DNA of 13,191 bases from Leptolyngbya sp. SIO4C1 (GTDB lineage: Bacteria; Cyanobacteriota; Cyanobacteriia; Phormidesmidales; Phormidesmidaceae), in the NCBI GenBank assembly GCA_010671975.1, contig JAAHIA010000098.1:1-13191 (forward strand), read 5' to 3'. Shown here in pieces: positions 1-6,807 of this stretch. Every line of letters begins with the position of its first letter. Position 1 is the first letter of the stretch. The notes under the pieces are model-generated. The model did not search any database, was not told the DNA's origin, and was given only the letters and a program-made list of their open reading frames with translations. A program made the position numbers and the translations under genes.

Positions 1-99
1 GCTTTGACTAAAAACTTGGCTTTGATTCTACAGCGAATCTAAATTACATAGAGAAATTCTTTCAAAAAGGACTTTAATTTTTTTATTACTGGCCACATA

Positions 100-345
100 T
101 TAAAAATATAAATTGTTCACATCTTCATAGTTTGCGAAGTTTTCGTAATCCTGTTCATCTTCTACACTGAAATTTTCTAAATTTAAGCTTGAAACAGCAG
201 CATTTTCAATATCTACCTGTAAAGCTATAATTTTTTGATCCAGCATGTATATTTCTCTCTCTATATCGTTTTTTTGCTTTTCTAATTCAATCTTCTCAAG
301 TTGAAGGCTACGTAGCTCATTTTTTAGTTCTTCAATATCTGACAT
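100..345 (-). CDS. Small acidic coiled-coil protein, unknown function (81 aa)
   Basis: I do not recognise this protein. Residues 4-46 form an almost unbroken heptad pattern of hydrophobic positions spaced 3 and 4 apart (I4, L7, L11, L14, L21, I28, I32, L35, I39, L42, I46, with Lys at 18 and 25), so a long dimeric or oligomeric coiled coil is very likely. The last 35 residues are acidic and rich in Asn and Tyr (ending NNLYF), and probably unstructured. There is no signal peptide or membrane helix, so it should be cytoplasmic. The DNA is much more AT-rich than the genes upstream, which suggests a separate origin or relaxed selection. It lies last in the leftward gene run, 135 bases beyond another small coiled-coil ORF. 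No Shine-Dalgarno motif is seen; the leader instead carries an inverted repeat that begins three bases from the start codon. The regular heptads argue that the frame is real. Confidence 0.6.
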   Translation of the reverse strand: MSDIEELKNELRSLQLEKIELEKQKNDIEREIYMLDQKIIALQVDIENAAVSSLNLENFSVEDEQDYENFANYEDVNNLYF

Positions 346-347
346 AA

Positions 348-391
348 GTAAGTTGCAAATTTATCTAAACAAAGGTTTACTTGCAACTTAC
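348..391 (-). promoter_or_regulatory. Perfect 11-bp inverted repeat in the leader of the 81-aa gene
   Basis: GTAAGTTGCAA at 348-358 is the exact reverse complement of TTGCAACTTAC at 381-391, separated by 22 AT-rich bases. The inner arm ends two bases before the start codon of the downstream small gene. It could be an operator for a dimeric regulator or an RNA hairpin that hides the ribosome entry site. The repeat is visible directly; any regulatory role is inference. Confidence 0.4.
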
Positions 392-420
392 AGATTAGAA
401 AGTTTCTATCCGGAAAAATT

Positions 421-445
421 TTTTAAAGAGTATTAAACTACTCTT
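421..445 (-). terminator. Possible rho-independent terminator after the 47-aa gene
   Basis: On the minus strand AAGAGTA (445-439), a six-base loop and TACTCTT (432-426) form a perfect 7-bp stem about 35 bases downstream of the 47-aa ORF. It is followed by an A-run and then a T-run (about 424-416) rather than an immediate T-run, so it is not a textbook terminator. A direct repeat of TACTCTT also sits at 474-480, against the stop codon. The element could end the leftward transcript before the 81-aa gene. Confidence 0.35.
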
Positions 446-480
446 CGTTTACAAAGACATCTCATCTATTAACTACTCTT

Positions 481-624
481 TCATCTTTTCTTCTGGGATT
501 GCTGGTTACAGTTTTCTAGTTTGATAAGGCGACGCTCTATCTCTAACCTTTCTAGTAGAAGCTGCTTGAACTGTCTTTTCAGCTCTTCCTGATGTGACAC
601 TTGCGAAGTTTGCTTATCTTGCAT
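481..624 (-). CDS. Very small basic coiled-coil protein, unknown function (47 aa)
   Basis: This short ORF was found by reading the AT-rich tail of the gene run. It encodes 47 residues ending QKKR. Residues 15-36 follow a heptad pattern (L15, F19, L22, I29, L33, L36), giving a short charged coiled coil that opens EELKRQFKQLL. The EELK start of the helix is also present in the 81-aa protein downstream, so the two may be partners or distant relatives. No domain is recognised. The first codons (MQDKQTSQVSHQ) look like a disordered lead-in. An in-frame ATG at 654-652, four bases after the stop codon of the VWA gene, would add MVFLYYTFRL and give 57 residues. Neither start has a Shine-Dalgarno motif, so the start is undecided. 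Its position 34 bases behind the VWA gene on the same strand suggests co-transcription. Because it is short, it could still be a chance ORF. Confidence 0.45.
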   Translation of the reverse strand: MQDKQTSQVSHQEELKRQFKQLLLERLEIERRLIKLENCNQQSQKKR

Positions 625-658
625 GAGACGAAAAGTATAGTACAAAAATACCATAATC

Positions 659-1843
659 TTACATGGTTGATTTGAGCAAGTCTTGATTACTTGCCGTTAC
701 AATCCCCTGCTGCGCCGCCCACTGCTCAATATCCTGCCGATTGATCGCCGCCGCCATCAGATCCGCAAACTGATCGGGCGTGCAGGCAAAGGCCGGGCTG
801 CCCAGCGCCGCAAATTTAGCCGCATGGTCATGGTCGTAGGCCGGAGCGCCTTCGTCATTCAGCGCCAACAGCGTAATCAGCTGCACGCCGGAGCTGACCA
901 GCGACCCCACCCGCCGCAATAAGTTCTCCTGGCTGCCGCCCTCATAGAGATCGCTGATCAGTACCAGAATCGTCTCAGCTGGCTGTCGCACCAGCCCCTG
1001 ACAGTAGCTGAGCGCCTGGTGAATGTCGGTGCCGCCGCCGAGCCGCGTGCCGAACAGCACCTCAACCGGATCCTGCAGCTGCTCGGTCAGATCGACCACG
1101 GCGGTATCAAACACCACCAGATTTGTACTCACCGCCGGCAGCGAGGCCATCACGGCGGCAAAGAGGCTGGCATAGACCACAGAGGTTGCCATCGAGCCGC
1201 TTTGGTCGACGCAGAGAATGATGTGGCGCAGGCGCGATCGCTTGCGGCCAAAGCCAATTTTGGTCTCAGGAATGATGGTGCCGTAGTCGGGCTGATAGTG
1301 GCGCAGGTTGGCGCGAATGGTGCGCGGCCAGTCAATCTCGCTGTGGCGCGGACGCCGGTTACGGGCGGCGCGGTTAAGGCTGCCGGTGATTGCCTGCCGC
1401 ATCGGCTGAGCCAGCTGACGCATGAGGTCGTCAACCACTTTTTGCACCACCAGGCGAGCGGTTTCTTTAGTCCTCGCGGGGATGACGCTGCTGAGCGAGA
1501 TCAGGTTCGCGACTAGATGCACGTCGGGCTCGACGGCGGCCAGCATTTCCGGCTCTAGCAGCATTCGCTGCAGGTTCAGCCGCTCTAGCGCATCCTGCTG
1601 CAGCATGCGCACGACAGAGCTGGGGAAGTAGGTGCGAATGTCGCCCAGCCAGCGGGCGACGTTGGGGGCTGAGCGGCCGAGCCCACCGCGACGGTCTTTG
1701 GGGTCAGCGTCGTAGAGCGCGGCTAAGGCTTTGTCAATCGCAGCGTCAGTATCGCTGAGCAGGCCGCCGCCGGTGCCGTCGGCTGCCTCGCCGCCTAAAA
1801 TCAGCCGCCAGCGGCGCAGGCGTTCGTCTTGCGGGTCTAGCAT
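659..1843 (-). CDS. VWA domain protein, CoxE/YehP-like partner of MoxR ATPase
   Basis: This is a 394-residue cytoplasmic protein. Its C-terminal half (about 205-370) is a von Willebrand factor A domain with a complete MIDAS metal site: D213-x-S215-x-S217 (DQSGS), T272 in GGGTDI and D298 in ISDLYE. The N-terminal ~200 residues are helical and include a basic segment (about 157-205), as in CoxE-like VWA proteins that accompany MoxR-type AAA+ ATPases. In characterised pairs (RavA-ViaA, NorQ-NorD, CbbQ-CbbO) the VWA protein recruits the client to the ATPase ring through the metal site. By gene content it corresponds to E. coli YehP. The gene starts 10 bases after the stop of the DUF5682 gene, so it is very likely translated from the same mRNA. 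The short C-terminus after residue 370 is not recognised. The client is unknown. Confidence 0.85.
   Translation of the reverse strand: MLDPQDERLRRWRLILGGEAADGTGGGLLSDTDAAIDKALAALYDADPKDRRGGLGRSAPNVARWLGDIRTYFPSSVVRMLQQDALERLNLQRMLLEPEMLAAVEPDVHLVANLISLSSVIPARTKETARLVVQKVVDDLMRQLAQPMRQAITGSLNRAARNRRPRHSEIDWPRTIRANLRHYQPDYGTIIPETKIGFGRKRSRLRHIILCVDQSGSMATSVVYASLFAAVMASLPAVSTNLVVFDTAVVDLTEQLQDPVEVLFGTRLGGGTDIHQALSYCQGLVRQPAETILVLISDLYEGGSQENLLRRVGSLVSSGVQLITLLALNDEGAPAYDHDHAAKFAALGSPAFACTPDQFADLMAAAINRQDIEQWAAQQGIVTASNQDLLKSTM
1234..1241. repeat. HIP1 palindrome GCGATCGC (one of several)
   Basis: This octamer is the highly iterated palindrome typical of many cyanobacterial genomes. Other exact copies that I located are at 1899-1906, 2572-2579 and 2719-2726, all inside coding sequence. 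It is used here only as an indication of the host lineage. Confidence 0.8.
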
Positions 1844-1853
1844 CGTTGATGTC

Positions 1854-4118
1854 TCATGAGAGTAACAGCTCGCTCATCAAGGGCAGAACGGCGTCGGCGC
1901 GATCGCAGTCAAACGCAGTCTCTTCTGGCGTTGTTGTCTCACCTGCTCGCACGCGCTCGCCCATCTGTCGCCGCTCCGAGGCTGAGAAGCTGGAGAAGGT
2001 GCGGCGCAGCAGCGGCAGCAGCAGCTGGAAGACATGCGGACTCAGGGCCGTGACCCAGCGGTCGATGACGCCCCAAATTGTTTTGTCATGCAGCAGCAGC
2101 AGGCCGCTGCCTTTGAGAAACCCTTCTAGCCAGGCGGCGGCCGCCGCCGGCTCTGCCGCCGTCGAGAGGGCAAACTGGAGGCGATTGGCGGCCTCGGTCG
2201 CGCTGATTCTGCCATCGTCGAGCAGCAGCCGGCAGCAGCGACCGGCCAGCAGCCCAGCGCGGTCGGCCAGCCTGTGCAAAACGGCAAACCAGTCGTCTTC
2301 ATGCAGCTGCAGCAGCTTCACGGCGCGGTGCGTTGCCATCAGATGCTCGTCCATCGCTGCAGCTGCATCGTTGTCGAGCGAGGCGCAGGCGGCGGGCAGG
2401 CCAATGCAGATACGCGTAATCAGGCCGTCTACCACCGGCTGAATGACCTCCGATTCGGTCTGGCGTACGCTGCTGTAGCGCAAGATTTTGGCCAGCGAGG
2501 GTAGCGCCGCCATCAGATGTACTACGTCGCTAGCCACCGCTGCCATTGCCTGCAGCTGGGTCATCAGCGGCGCGATCGCATCCCCCAGCGCTGAGAGAAT
2601 CACCCGGTCGAGCAGCTGCGTTAGCGCGGGCAGGTTCTCTAGGGCACTGCTGTAATCAACGGCGCGAGCCGTGGCGGCTGCCTCCACCGTATTGCCCCAG
2701 CGGGCCGCGTCGATCAGCGCGATCGCAAACTCAGGCTCCCACTGCAGCTGCCAGCCTTCTTTGAAAGTGCCTTGGCCGCTGGTATCGAGCGGTGTGCCCC
2801 AGTCAATATCGAGCAGCGTCAGTCGATGCAGCAGATGCGAGCGGGCGAGATCGGTCTCTTTGCGCAGATCGAGCGTGAGCTGCTTTTGCGTCGCCTCGGG
2901 TTTCAGCCGCAGCCGCTTTTGCAGCCGCTGCAGATCTTGCTGTAGCGGCACAGTTGGGGAAGCTGCTGGCACCTGGCCCAGGCGCTCACCGACAATCAGC
3001 TGCTGGTGAATCAGCCGAAGCGGCGTGCGCTCGCCAAAGCAGAGCACCGCCTGTGTCGCTTCGTTCAGCTCGTCGAGCCCCGGCAGCGGCCGATCGCGCA
3101 GCGCCGCCAGCGCCTCGGCTAGCCGCACTGCCTCAATCACGCTGGCTGAGGAGGCATCAATCTCTTTTTCTCGTAGCAGCTGCGCCACCTGCGTCAGCCA
3201 GCGCGCCGCGATCGCGTCTGAGTGATGCCAGAGATGGTGATACCAGCCGGGCGAGGCAATGCCCGCACCGTAGCCGCTGCGGTTCGATAGCCGCCCGTAG
3301 CTCCAGGGCACCCAGGTCGCTTTCACTTTCAGCTTGGGCAGCCCCTTGAGCAGCGCGTTGTCGTGCTTTACCGCTGGCCAAGGAGCCTGCAGCGCCGGCA
3401 CGTGCCACGCGCCGCAGACCACCGCAATCTTCTCATAGCCCTCTTTTTGGGCCTGGCGCATGAGCTTGCGCATGTAGGCTTCTCTTTGGGCCTCGCGCGA
3501 ATGGTCGGGGCCGGGGCCGAGCGCTTCGACTTCGCTGCGTAGGGCCGTCATCGCTTCTGCGATCGCGACAAATACGTCACGGCTATTCTGCCGCTGCTCG
3601 ATCAGCTGCTCCCACCAGCGTTCGCTGTCGCTGTAGCCGGCGGCCTGCGCCAGCCATCGCAGCGGATCGCAACGAATGAGGGCAGCTTCGTCTGGGCCAG
3701 CCTGGTCTGCAGCCTGGTCTGTCTTGGGACGGCGCTCTTCTACATCGGGTTCGGCGGGCTCAGGCTGTTCTACCTCAGATTCGGTCGATTCGACCTGCAG
3801 TGCCAGCTGGTGCATCTGCGGCAGGTCGATGAAGCGCACCTCGGTCTGTTCGCTCAGCGCATACTGAATTGCCTGCCACTCGGGAGAGAACTGCGCGAAT
3901 GGGTAAAACGCGGCCTGCTGCAGCCGGTCGGGCGCATAGATCAGCAGCGCCACGGGCGGCTCCATCTGCGGATCGGCGATTAGCGAAAGCGCGTCGGTGC
4001 CGTCAGGCGGACCTTCGACGAGTACGATATCGGGCTGCATTGTCGTTAGCGCCTGTCGCAGGCTGCGGGCTGAGCCCGGCCCGTGGTGACGAATGCCGAA
4101 AATCTGAATCTCCGACAT
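1854..4118 (-). CDS. DUF5682 family protein (YehM-like), possible TIKI/ChaN-type hydrolase domain
   Basis: This is a 754-residue protein, taking the start at 4118. That ATG overlaps the MoxR stop codon as TAATG and begins MSEIQIFGIRHHGPGSARSL, the expected N-terminus. An upstream in-frame ATG (4199) lies inside the MoxR gene and adds only 27 Arg-rich residues, so I reject it. Motifs visible are: H11-H12 in GIRHHGPGS; E35 in VLVEGPPDG; an acidic, low-complexity linker at about 108-145; H239 in VVCGAWHVPAL; and WVPWSYGRLS at 269-278 followed by SGYGAGIASPGW. The paired N-terminal His, the Glu in a beta-strand and the later GxxH resemble the TIKI/TraB/EreA/ChaN superfamily, so a metal-dependent hydrolase is possible (inference). 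The C-terminal ~400 residues look alpha-helical and are unassigned. It corresponds to E. coli YehM by gene context. Translation is probably coupled to the MoxR gene. Confidence 0.8.
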   Translation of the reverse strand: MSEIQIFGIRHHGPGSARSLRQALTTMQPDIVLVEGPPDGTDALSLIADPQMEPPVALLIYAPDRLQQAAFYPFAQFSPEWQAIQYALSEQTEVRFIDLPQMHQLALQVESTESEVEQPEPAEPDVEERRPKTDQAADQAGPDEAALIRCDPLRWLAQAAGYSDSERWWEQLIEQRQNSRDVFVAIAEAMTALRSEVEALGPGPDHSREAQREAYMRKLMRQAQKEGYEKIAVVCGAWHVPALQAPWPAVKHDNALLKGLPKLKVKATWVPWSYGRLSNRSGYGAGIASPGWYHHLWHHSDAIAARWLTQVAQLLREKEIDASSASVIEAVRLAEALAALRDRPLPGLDELNEATQAVLCFGERTPLRLIHQQLIVGERLGQVPAASPTVPLQQDLQRLQKRLRLKPEATQKQLTLDLRKETDLARSHLLHRLTLLDIDWGTPLDTSGQGTFKEGWQLQWEPEFAIALIDAARWGNTVEAAATARAVDYSSALENLPALTQLLDRVILSALGDAIAPLMTQLQAMAAVASDVVHLMAALPSLAKILRYSSVRQTESEVIQPVVDGLITRICIGLPAACASLDNDAAAAMDEHLMATHRAVKLLQLHEDDWFAVLHRLADRAGLLAGRCCRLLLDDGRISATEAANRLQFALSTAAEPAAAAAWLEGFLKGSGLLLLHDKTIWGVIDRWVTALSPHVFQLLLPLLRRTFSSFSASERRQMGERVRAGETTTPEETAFDCDRADAVLPLMSELLLS

Positions 4119-5197
4119 TAGGCCAGTTCCCGACAGGCGTGATACAGATCTTGCCAGCCGTCTCGCTCTTTGACGACAGTTTCGAGATATTCGCGCCATG
4201 CGATCGCATCCTGCACCGGATCTTTCACCACTGCCCCCTGAATGCCAGCCGCTAGATCTGCCGCGTTGAGCTGCCCATCGCCAAAATGTGCCGCGAGCGC
4301 CACGCCGCTGTTGACGACAGAAATTGCCTCGGCCGGGCTGAGCGTACCGCTAGGTGACTTCAGCTGCGTTCGACCATCTTCTGTCTTACCGGCTCGCAGC
4401 TCGCGAAAAATGGTCACAACTCGACGAATTTCTTCCAATGCCGGCGCTTCTGCCGGCAGCGCTAGCGCCTCTCCTAAACTTTCAACCCGCTGCTGCACGA
4501 TACTCACCTCCTCATCTGCGCTGCTCGGCACCGGCAGCACCACCGTATTGAACCGGCGCTTCAGCGCGCTCGACATTTCGTTGACGCCTCTGTCACGGTT
4601 GTTGGCCGTGGCAATCAGATTAAAGCCCTTCACCGCCTGTGCGGCCTGATTAATTTCAGGAATTGGCAGCATCTTCTCCGACAAAATCGTAATCAGCGTA
4701 TCCTGGACGTCCGCCGGCATTCGCGTTAGCTCCTCCACTCGCGCGATCTTTCCTTGTTCCATTGCGCGCATCAGCGGACTCTCTACCAGCGCTTTGCGAG
4801 ACGGCCCGGCCGAGAGCAGCTGCGCATAGTTCCAGCCGTAGCGCACTGCCTCTTCGCTGGTGCCTGCCGTCCCCTGAATCAGCAATGTCGAATCGCCAGA
4901 AATCGCCGCTGCAAGATGTTCTGACACCCAGGATTTAGCCGTACCGGGTACGCCATAAAGCAAGAGCGCGCGGTCAGTCGCGAGAGTAGCGATCGCCACC
5001 TCAATCAGCCGGCGATTGCCAATGTACTTTGGCGCGATCTCAAATCCATTCTCTAAGGTGCCGCCTAGCAGGTAGGTGGCGACGGCCCAAGGAGAGAGCT
5101 GCCAGCTGGGCGGGCGCTGGCGATTGTCGGCTTTGGCAAGCTCATCGAGTTCGGTGGCGAACTGGTATTCGGCGGTCTGGCGGAGGGTGTTTGGCAT
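4118..5197 (-). CDS. MoxR-type AAA+ ATPase, YehL subfamily
   Basis: This is a 359-residue AAA+ ATPase of the MoxR group. The Walker A motif is GVPGTAKS (82-89). Sensor 1 lies in FNLIATANNRDRG (about 192-204) and a conserved arginine pair lies in ALKRRF (R214, R215). The usual Walker B DE is replaced by EE (E155-E156 in ARVEELTRMPADVQD); from memory this substitution is shared by related proteins in similar loci, so it is probably a subfamily trait rather than damage. The N-terminal segment WQLSPWAVATYLLGG (32-46) also matches that subfamily. MoxR ATPases act as hexameric chaperones with VWA proteins to insert cofactors or assemble complexes. Here the VWA partner is two genes downstream. The leader before the ATG is an array of pyrimidine-rich tandem repeats with no Shine-Dalgarno motif. 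The stop codon overlaps the next start (TAATG). Confidence 0.88.
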   Translation of the reverse strand: MPNTLRQTAEYQFATELDELAKADNRQRPPSWQLSPWAVATYLLGGTLENGFEIAPKYIGNRRLIEVAIATLATDRALLLYGVPGTAKSWVSEHLAAAISGDSTLLIQGTAGTSEEAVRYGWNYAQLLSAGPSRKALVESPLMRAMEQGKIARVEELTRMPADVQDTLITILSEKMLPIPEINQAAQAVKGFNLIATANNRDRGVNEMSSALKRRFNTVVLPVPSSADEEVSIVQQRVESLGEALALPAEAPALEEIRRVVTIFRELRAGKTEDGRTQLKSPSGTLSPAEAISVVNSGVALAAHFGDGQLNAADLAAGIQGAVVKDPVQDAIAWREYLETVVKERDGWQDLYHACRELA

Positions 5198-5202
5198 AAG
5201 GG

Positions 5203-5250
5203 GTGGATGAGTGGATGGGTGGATGAGTGGATGGGTGGATGAGTGGATGG
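5203..5250. repeat. Tandem 8-bp/16-bp repeat directly upstream of the MoxR start
   Basis: Six 8-bp units alternate as GTGGATGA and GTGGATGG on the plus strand, which makes three perfect copies of a 16-bp unit. On the coding (minus) strand this is a pyrimidine-rich array ending five bases before the MoxR ATG at 5197-5195. It fills most of the 82-base gap between the DUF5691 stop and the MoxR start. Replication slippage could change the copy number and so the leader length. No spacers of CRISPR type are present. Confidence 0.9.
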
Positions 5251-5279
5251 GATAGGCAATTTGCTAAATCAGGAGAGAA

Positions 5280-6788
5280 CTAGCTGGAAGCTTTGAAGGG
5301 GTGGTGAAATGCCTGGCGAAATTTGAGGAGAGAGAGGATTTCTTCAAGTAGATCACCGTAGGCTGGGCGAGGATGGGAGGGGTGGCGGCCGAGGGTGGTT
5401 TGTAGCGTGGGTGCAAAAGAGAAGGGCAGCGCGATCGCAATCGGCGCAATCAGGGCTTGGATATGGTAGCTAAGGTAGCTATCGGGCATGCGATCGCTCT
5501 GCTGTATGTGATTTAGGAGGATTTGGCTAAAGTCGGTACTCCAGGGACCAGCGCAGCTGCTAGCTGCTTGCAGCCAGTCAAGCCACTGCCGAGCGTCGGT
5601 AGGTTCAGGGCGATGGTTCATCAGCCAAGCAGTTTGATGACCAGGCGGCATCGCGGCAAGTAGCGCCGTACGAGACAGGTCTGGTTTAGCAGCAGCATAG
5701 TCGGCATCGAGCAGTGCTTCTGCCCAGGCAGCGTTATTCTGGCGAACAGCAGCCTTGGCCCAGCCCTGCAGCAGCGCAGACTGCCAGTGATTCTCTTGCG
5801 CGGCGGCAATCAGCGCAGCAGGCTCCTCTGACCAGGCTGAGAGCGGCGTGCGCCCAATCAGCTGCGTCAGCGCCTCAGCGCGTTTACCGGCTTTTTTGCT
5901 ATGCGGAATACCGTCACGGGTCCAGTCAGCCGGAATCGTCTGAGGCGGAACGATGGTAAGGGAAAATTTTTTTCGAGTATGGCTAAGTTGCATGCAGGCT
6001 TGAGCCCGCTCTGCCATCCGCTGAGCCAAGCGAGACTCGGGCAGCTGCGCCAAGAGATCGGCAGCCAGCTGACGAACGGGCTGACTGCGATCGTCTAGCG
6101 TAGCTTCCAAAAAAGGCTCATCGGCGTTGCTAAGGCCAGTCTGTAGCGTAGTCAGCAGCCGCTCTCGCTCTTTAGCCGGTTCTCCTGACCGGGCGGCAAT
6201 AACGTCTCGTGCCGCAGCCGGATCTTGCTGTCGCCACTGCTGTAAGAGCACCGCCCGCACTGCCGGCGTTTGGGCGTGTACACTCGCTAGCGGATCGCAG
6301 CGGTCGAAAGTGGCATAGGCCCAGTCCGGATTTTGCTGCGCTAGCCAGTGCCCGCGCCGACCCACCACGGCCAAAGTCTGATCGCGATAAGCGGCTTCAG
6401 CTGCACCTGTCTGTAACAGCTTCGGCAGAAACACTTCCGGCAGCCGCTGCTGCGCCGCTGCCATCAGCTCCAACAGCTCAGGCAGCAGCGGATGCAGCGC
6501 TTTCCACTGTGTGAGAATCCGCACCAAATGCTGGCTGGTTTCAGCGCTGCAGGGCGGCCAATCCTCTAAGCTGCATCCTGACGGTAGCGATTCTGAAGTC
6601 GTTTGCGGCAGCGTCCCTACCTGCCGATGCAGCGCCAGCGCACTGACCGCATCTAGCAGTGCCTTTTCCGGCGACTGCCAGTCTAGCTGCGCTAGCCACT
6701 GCGCCAGCGAGCTATCCCCCGTTGGCGGCAGCGGCCGCTGCCGATCTGTTCCAATCAAAGCCGTTGCCACTACCCGCTGCCAGTCCAT
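5280..6788 (-). CDS. DUF5691 family protein, helical-repeat component of the MoxR/VWA locus
   Basis: This is a 502-residue protein whose composition (many Ala, Leu and Gln) indicates an all-helical fold. The segment LVGTDR-like at the N-terminus (ALIGTDRQRPL, 10-20) and GRRGHWLAQQNPDW at 143-156 are the recognisable DUF5691 signatures. Residues about 226-250 (LEATLDDRSQPVRQLAADLL) look like a HEAT repeat. No catalytic motif, signal peptide or membrane helix is visible, so a scaffold or client-binding role is the most I would infer. The start is supported by a strong Shine-Dalgarno sequence (GGAGG repeated, immediately before ATG). The gene begins 19 bases after the SWIM gene stop and precedes the MoxR gene by 82 bases that hold a tandem repeat. 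DUF5691 proteins are known mainly as neighbours of SWIM, MoxR, DUF5682 and VWA genes, which fits this locus. Function is unknown. Confidence 0.75.
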   Translation of the reverse strand: MDWQRVVATALIGTDRQRPLPPTGDSSLAQWLAQLDWQSPEKALLDAVSALALHRQVGTLPQTTSESLPSGCSLEDWPPCSAETSQHLVRILTQWKALHPLLPELLELMAAAQQRLPEVFLPKLLQTGAAEAAYRDQTLAVVGRRGHWLAQQNPDWAYATFDRCDPLASVHAQTPAVRAVLLQQWRQQDPAAARDVIAARSGEPAKERERLLTTLQTGLSNADEPFLEATLDDRSQPVRQLAADLLAQLPESRLAQRMAERAQACMQLSHTRKKFSLTIVPPQTIPADWTRDGIPHSKKAGKRAEALTQLIGRTPLSAWSEEPAALIAAAQENHWQSALLQGWAKAAVRQNNAAWAEALLDADYAAAKPDLSRTALLAAMPPGHQTAWLMNHRPEPTDARQWLDWLQAASSCAGPWSTDFSQILLNHIQQSDRMPDSYLSYHIQALIAPIAIALPFSFAPTLQTTLGRHPSHPRPAYGDLLEEILSLLKFRQAFHHPFKASS

Positions 6789-6807
6789 TTCCTCCGCCCT
6801 CCGCCTT

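Noticed and set aside
1..660. Insertion sequence or prophage remnant as the cause of the AT-rich tail
   Set aside because: No transposase, integrase, terminal inverted repeats or target-site duplication could be found; only the composition shift supports transfer.
683..3349. Several plus-strand ORFs antisense to the VWA and DUF5682 genes
   Set aside because: They are rich in Arg, Ser and Ala, have no recognisable domains, and are typical antisense shadows of GC-rich genes with intact minus-strand domains.
4119..4199. An upstream ATG (4199) extending the DUF5682 protein by 27 residues
   Set aside because: The extension lies wholly inside the MoxR gene, is Arg-rich out-of-frame sequence, and the TAATG-coupled start at 4118 gives the expected family N-terminus.
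5203..5250. Possible CRISPR array
   Set aside because: Units are 8-16 bp and directly abutting, with no unique spacers and no cas genes nearby.
5065..5259. A minus-strand ORF reading through the 8-bp repeats (His/Pro/Thr-rich)
   Set aside because: It is a by-product of the tandem repeat, starts with TTG, and continues out of frame inside the MoxR gene.
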